From CALVXC01 sp036636255 (GTDB taxonomy: Bacteria; Bacillota_I; Bacilli_A; RF39; UBA660), in the NCBI GenBank assembly GCA_036636255.1, contig JAVWOV010000038.1:1-9200 (forward strand): a stretch of 9,200 nt of DNA. The letters run 5' to 3'. The first letter of the stretch is position 1, and the number at the start of each line of letters is the position of its first letter. Under the pieces are notes generated by a model. That model did not search any database. It worked only from the letters and a program-made list of their open reading frames with translations, and was not told where the DNA came from. Shown one piece after another: positions 6,185 through 9,200 of this stretch. The position numbers and the translations under genes are program-made.

Positions 6185-6604
6185 TTATATTATATTATAT
6201 TTACCACTTAACCAAAAAAAATAAGAATTAGTAAAATCACAGACGAAAATTTTTTGGTTATAAAAGGCAAAATCACGGATAATACTTGGTAAATTAATAT
6301 TGGATTTAATATAAATTCGGGATGGTCCAATTTTTAAAAAGGTAGTTTCACCAATATAATCATTATTTAAAATATAAACATGGTGTGTTTTTTTGATTTT
6401 AGAATCATATTTATTGGCTAAAAATTTTTCTAAAATTTCTATGTTAAATATTGTACATAATTGATTATATAAGGATATACCGTATTCAAAATTTTTAGCA
6501 TCTAAATTATATATATTTTCTAATGTTTTATATAAAATATAACCGTCGTTAAAATGAATATCAAAAACATCTGGATTTATATGGAATAAATAATAGATAT
6601 GCAT
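6185..6604 (-). CDS. sirA: SirA-like protein (sporulation inhibitor of replication family)
   Basis: In B. subtilis, SirA (YneE) binds the N-terminal domain of DnaA and blocks new rounds of replication at the onset of sporulation. This 139-residue protein is close to that length. The C-terminal block KIFVCDFTNSYFFWLSG resembles SirA's PCFLAMDFNSKRYGWLN, and the start MHIYYLFHINPDVFDIHF resembles HYYTYLIKEEFANHYF; these comparisons are from memory and the similarity is weak. The strong argument is place: tkt, this gene, then yneF, exactly as tkt-yneE-yneF. ATG 6604 has AGGTGAT a few bases upstream. It lies 44 bp after tkt and about 60 bp before yneF, so one operon is likely. Homologues occur in non-sporulating Bacilli too, so sporulation is not implied. 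Family assignment is moderately sure; function here is inferred. Confidence 0.7.
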   Translation of the reverse strand: MHIYYLFHINPDVFDIHFNDGYILYKTLENIYNLDAKNFEYGISLYNQLCTIFNIEILEKFLANKYDSKIKKTHHVYILNNDYIGETTFLKIGPSRIYIKSNINLPSIIRDFAFYNQKIFVCDFTNSYFFWLSGKYNII

Positions 6605-6648
6605 AGCATCACCTATTTAATCGTATCATATTAAATATAAAAATTTTG

Positions 6649-8631
6649 TCAATTAAGCAAATCAAAAATACGTTTTTTTAATTGTTCATAGTCAAAATTA
6701 AGGGCTTTTAAAACTTCATCTTTAGTTCCACTTACGCCAAACTGATCAATGGTAAGAATATATTTGTTATCATAAACAAATTGATGCCAAACACTAGCAC
6801 TGCCGGCTTCGATAACAAATGTTTTAACTCCTTTGGGTAATAAAAATTGCTGATATGCTTTATCTTGTTTTAAATAAAGTTCCATTACAGGCATGCTGAC
6901 AACTCTAATATCTATTTTTGCTTCGGCAAAAAGACTGTTAGCAATGTTATAGGCTGTTTTAACTTCTGAACCTGTAGCTATAATAATTGCACTTAAAACA
7001 TCTTTTTCTTTTCTAATTATATAAGCACCACGACTAACTAATAATTTATCACTAGTTGGTAATATATCAAGTTTTTCTTTAGAAATAATAAGGGCACTAG
7101 GATTAAAGTTTGAATTTAATATTTCGTTATAACAACCAACAATTTCATTACCATCCGCTGGTCTATAAACATTTAAATTAGGAATAGTTCTTAACATTGC
7201 AAGTTGTTCAACTGGTTGATGGGTTGGGCCGTCGGCACCAATTGCTACTGAATCATGGGTGAAAATGTAAGTAACCGGTAATTTCATTAATGCAGCCATT
7301 CTGATAGCCGGCTTCATATAATCGGCAAATGATAAAAAGGTAGTACCTATTGGTCTTAATTTAGACAAAGCTAAACCATTTAAAATAGCTCCCATTGCGC
7401 CTTCTCTAACGCCAAACCAAATGTTACGACCATTATAGTTGCCTTCTTTAAAGTCACCGAGTCCGGTAATATAAGTTTTTGTTGAGCTGCTTAAATCAGC
7501 ACTGCCAACAACAATTGATGATAATCTATTACCAATTTCAGTTAAAATAGAACCATTAACATCACGTAAAGCAGCATCGGCAAAATGCCAAGGAAAATTT
7601 AAAATATTAGTTTTAATGCCTGAGCTAAATAAATATTGTAAAGTACTATCGTCGCCATTTAAACAATCTTTAACATATTCGCGGTAATTAGTAACCCATT
7701 CATTATATTTTAAGTTACTATGATCAGCAATTTGTGCTCTAAATAAAGATTTTGCTTCTTCATCAATATAAAAAGGAGTATTACTTATTTGTAATTTGTT
7801 TTTTAATTGTAAAATATCCTCATCACTAAGGGGTTTACCGTGAACAGTATTACTACCAGCTAATAAAGAACCATCGCCAATTGTTGTTTTAATTTCAATA
7901 AAAGAAGGACGTAAGGATTTTTTAGCCCGTGTTATTTGATGATCAATATCGTTAATATCATTGCCATCATTAACTAAATAAGTATCCCATCCCATCGCTT
8001 TAAAACGATCTAATACATTTTCTACAAATGTATTAGATGTATCACCATCTAAACTAACATGATTGGAATCATATAAAATAATCAGATTATCTAAATTAAG
8101 TGTTCCGGCTAATGATGCTGCTTCGTAACTAATACCTTCCATTAAATCTCCATCACCACATAAAACATAAATATTGTAGTCAATTAAAAAACGATCACGT
8201 TCATTGTGCATTTCTTTTGAAAATTGGTGTTTCTCTTTTAACATTTTAGCAGCTACTGCCATACCAACAGCTGAAGCAATTCCTTGACCTAAAGGGCCGG
8301 TTGAAACATCAACACCAGGAGTTATATTATATTCGGGATGACCTGGTGTTTTATAACCAATTCTTCTAAAATTTTTAAGATCTTCTTTTGATAAATCAAA
8401 ACCAGCTAAAAATAAATTAGCATATAGTAAGGCTGATCCATGGCCAGCTGATAAAACAAAACGATCACGATTAACCCAATAAGGATCATGAGGATTAATA
8501 TTTAAATGTTTAGCATACAAAGTATACATAATACTAGCTGCTCCTAGGACAATCCCGGGATGCCCATTACCAGATGCATTAATCATATCAATACCTAATG
8601 ATTTCATATTGGCTATAATTCTTTTTTCCAT
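6649..8631 (-). CDS. tkt: Transketolase
   Basis: Transketolase moves two-carbon ketol units between sugar phosphates in the non-oxidative pentose phosphate pathway, using thiamine diphosphate and a divalent metal in the cytoplasm. The 660 residues equal the family's usual length. Seen in order: NASGNGHPG (conserved His), LSAGHGSALLYA, STGPLGQGIASAVGMAVA, the thiamine-diphosphate motif GDGDLMEG...YDSNHVSLDG, FKAMGWDT, the middle-domain IWFGVREGAMGAI with catalytic Glu, FADYMKPAIRMAAL, FTHDSVAIGADGPTHQPVEQ, and YRPADGNE; a C-terminal domain follows. The start ATG 8631 has AGAGGTG a few bases before it. The stop is TGA and tryptophan is TGG, which fixes the genetic code. First gene of the unit with the sirA-like gene and yneF; I could not find a convincing promoter before it, although a hairpin-rich region lies there. 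Confidence 0.98.
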   Translation of the reverse strand: MEKRIIANMKSLGIDMINASGNGHPGIVLGAASIMYTLYAKHLNINPHDPYWVNRDRFVLSAGHGSALLYANLFLAGFDLSKEDLKNFRRIGYKTPGHPEYNITPGVDVSTGPLGQGIASAVGMAVAAKMLKEKHQFSKEMHNERDRFLIDYNIYVLCGDGDLMEGISYEAASLAGTLNLDNLIILYDSNHVSLDGDTSNTFVENVLDRFKAMGWDTYLVNDGNDINDIDHQITRAKKSLRPSFIEIKTTIGDGSLLAGSNTVHGKPLSDEDILQLKNKLQISNTPFYIDEEAKSLFRAQIADHSNLKYNEWVTNYREYVKDCLNGDDSTLQYLFSSGIKTNILNFPWHFADAALRDVNGSILTEIGNRLSSIVVGSADLSSSTKTYITGLGDFKEGNYNGRNIWFGVREGAMGAILNGLALSKLRPIGTTFLSFADYMKPAIRMAALMKLPVTYIFTHDSVAIGADGPTHQPVEQLAMLRTIPNLNVYRPADGNEIVGCYNEILNSNFNPSALIISKEKLDILPTSDKLLVSRGAYIIRKEKDVLSAIIIATGSEVKTAYNIANSLFAEAKIDIRVVSMPVMELYLKQDKAYQQFLLPKGVKTFVIEAGSASVWHQFVYDNKYILTIDQFGVSGTKDEVLKALNFDYEQLKKRIFDLLN

Positions 8632-8679
8632 AAAACACCTCTTTTCTACTATTAATTGACATTTTTAATATTATTTTTG

Positions 8680-8711
8680 GGTTTCTTTTCCTTATATGAA
8701 GAAAAGAAACC
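8680..8711. repeat. Perfect 11-bp inverted repeat upstream of tkt
   Basis: GGTTTCTTTTC (8680-8690) and GAAAAGAAACC (8701-8711) enclose a 10-base loop. It lies about 50 bp before the transketolase start. There is no T tract in the tkt direction, so it may be a leader structure or a protein site rather than a terminator. Confidence 0.7.
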
Positions 8712-8731
8712 ATCTTCGCTTTTTATTCTTT

Positions 8732-8758
8732 TTTAACCCTTATTACTTCACGGTTAAA
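8732..8758. repeat. 7-bp inverted repeat in the tkt upstream region
   Basis: TTTAACC (8732-8738) and GGTTAAA (8752-8758) with a 13-base loop. The second of three inverted repeats in a row in this non-coding stretch. Confidence 0.5.
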
Positions 8759-8817
8759 GTTTTACTCTTGTTTTTTTTATCGTTATCTCTTAATTTATGC
8801 TTTTCCCACGATTTTTT

Positions 8818-8851
8818 GTTCCCTTTTGCTAAAAAGTGGGCAAAAGGGAAC
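8818..8851. repeat. Perfect 12-bp inverted repeat between tkt and the right-edge gene
   Basis: GTTCCCTTTTGC (8818-8829) and GCAAAAGGGAAC (8840-8851) enclose a 10-base loop. A competing pairing, CCCAC (8805-8809) with GTGGG (8836-8840), would break it. It could terminate transcripts from the right-edge gene, but on that strand it is followed by an A-run, not a T-run. The whole of 8640-8923 holds no gene that I can support; it is strongly pyrimidine-rich on the plus strand. Confidence 0.75.
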
Positions 8852-8923
8852 GGTCTTCTTTTTTAACGTTGTTTTTGCTTATATTAAGTTTTTTTCTTTT
8901 ACTTTGCCTCGTTTTTAGAGCAA

Positions 8924-8942
8924 GATTGAGCTTTGCTCAATC
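8924..8942. repeat. Perfect 8-bp hairpin over the stop codon of the right-edge gene
   Basis: GATTGAGC (8924-8931) and GCTCAATC (8935-8942) with a 3-base loop. It covers part of the TGA stop codon (8941-8943, minus strand). Short perfect hairpins just downstream of the variable region are a known element in several diversity-generating retroelements; alternatively this is part of a weak terminator. Confidence 0.7.
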
Positions 8943-9200
8943 ATTGGGCAAACCCAAACGCAACCCGAAACGACATGGGGCTGTCCGCAGAACCGTCGTC
9001 GGTGTCGAAACCGAACAACCCAGACCCTGCAGTATCGTAAAATAACCCAGCGCGGACAAACCAGGGGTAGCTAGCGTCGGCGAAGTAGTTTAAATCTCCA
9101 TACCAATTATTTGTTTCTACTAATGAGTTGCCTAAACATTTGCCACCTCCACATGCTGTTAACATAGAGTCTGTTGTATATTTATTATAATATTTTGCAT
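8941..9200 (-). CDS. C-terminal fragment of a probable C-type-lectin-fold protein, possible DGR target; N-terminus beyond right edge
   Basis: The frame is open to the right edge and ends at TGA 8941-8943, giving about 86 residues. An internal ATG at 9165 is unlikely to be the start because coding continues upstream (AKYYNKYTTDS). Visible features are two cysteines (ACGGGKC), NNWYGDLNYF, then SYPWFVRAG...SGLFGFDTDDG...SFRVAFGF. The W-F-V-R-x-G / G-L-F-x-F / S-F-R-V pattern resembles C-terminal lectin-like domains of variable proteins from gut Bacillota, some attached to pilin-like or surface N-termini (recollection, not a search). Base use changes abruptly: upstream codons are AT-rich like the genome, whereas from about 9078 to the stop I count about 61% GC with coding-strand A near 13%. 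That and the hairpin on the stop suggest the variable region of a diversity-generating retroelement. Function and localisation are inferred. Confidence 0.65.
   Translation of the reverse strand, partial: AKYYNKYTTDSMLTACGGGKCLGNSLVETNNWYGDLNYFADASYPWFVRAGLFYDTAGSGLFGFDTDDGSADSPMSFRVAFGFAQ
8943..9078 (-). other. Candidate DGR variable region (GC-rich, adenine-poor coding tail)
   Basis: In these 136 bases I count 83 G+C; the coding strand has about 18 A against about 35 T. The last codons (GAC ACC GAC GAC, then GGT TCT GCG GAC AGC CCC) are mostly ones reachable from AAC or AAT by changing adenines. Retroelement mutagenesis changes template adenines, so depletion of A on the coding strand is expected. 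No template repeat or reverse transcriptase is present in this window. Confidence 0.45.

Noticed and set aside
6649..6651. Mycoplasma-type code with UGA as tryptophan
   Set aside because: Transketolase ends at TGA at the family length and tryptophan is encoded by TGG, so the standard bacterial code applies.
8640..8925. Template repeat or reverse transcriptase of a retroelement inside the window
   Set aside because: I found no second copy of the GC-rich tail and no reverse-transcriptase-like frame; any such parts must lie outside.
8836..9045. Plus-strand frame of 69 residues
   Set aside because: It overlaps the minus-strand lectin-like coding tail and a hairpin, begins inside a non-coding stretch and has no family pattern; the minus strand carries the coding signal.
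1..9200. CRISPR array or tRNA/rRNA genes
   Set aside because: No regularly spaced direct repeats and no cloverleaf or rRNA-like sequence were seen.

Overview
The window comes from a low-GC (roughly 30%), Gram-positive-type bacterium of the class Bacilli. The best evidence is the minus-strand order tkt, a sirA-like gene, yneF, the same order as tkt-yneE(sirA)-yneF in Bacillus subtilis. The transketolase frame ends at TGA and tryptophan is read from TGG, so this is the standard bacterial code and not a mycoplasma-type code. An uncultured gut Bacilli lineage is likely, but the genus cannot be told from this sequence. A 25-base run of N at 2092-2116 marks an assembly gap.

Layout from left to right. 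1-995 (-): queuosine tRNA-guanine transglycosylase, cut by the left edge. 1012-1073: two divergent promoters. 1100-1849 (+): an unrecognised 249-residue protein with its own terminator. 1921-2293 (+): a decayed tandem copy of that gene, interrupted by a stop codon and the assembly gap. A hairpin at 2302-2329 can terminate transcription from both sides. 2329-4330 (-): murF and a class I glutamine-amidotransferase-fold gamma-glutamyl hydrolase, overlapping and probably translationally coupled. 4414-5798 (+): a broken IS110-family insertion sequence that still shows a promoter, a structured leader resembling a bridge RNA, and a transposase with frameshifts and a stop. 5898-8631 (-): yneF, a sirA-like gene and tkt. 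8640-8925: a non-coding stretch with several perfect inverted repeats. 8941-9200 (-): the C-terminal end of a protein entering from the right edge.

The most interesting part is the right end. The last ~135 coding bases of that gene are about 60% GC and poor in adenine on the coding strand, against an AT-rich background. They encode a W-F-V-R...G-L-F...S-F-R-V pattern like a C-type-lectin-fold C-terminus and finish in a perfect 8-bp hairpin over the stop codon. That combination is what a variable region of a diversity-generating retroelement (DGR) target looks like. No template repeat or reverse transcriptase is in the window, so this is inference.

The second point of interest is the IS110 leader: a sigma-A-type promoter followed by about 150 nt with a 5' hairpin and a 12+4-bp stem closing a large loop. 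That loop holds an 8-nt stretch complementary to a site just downstream of the transposase, as a bridge-RNA donor guide might be. The conserved genes concern tRNA modification, cell-wall precursor synthesis, the pentose phosphate pathway and possibly control of replication initiation.
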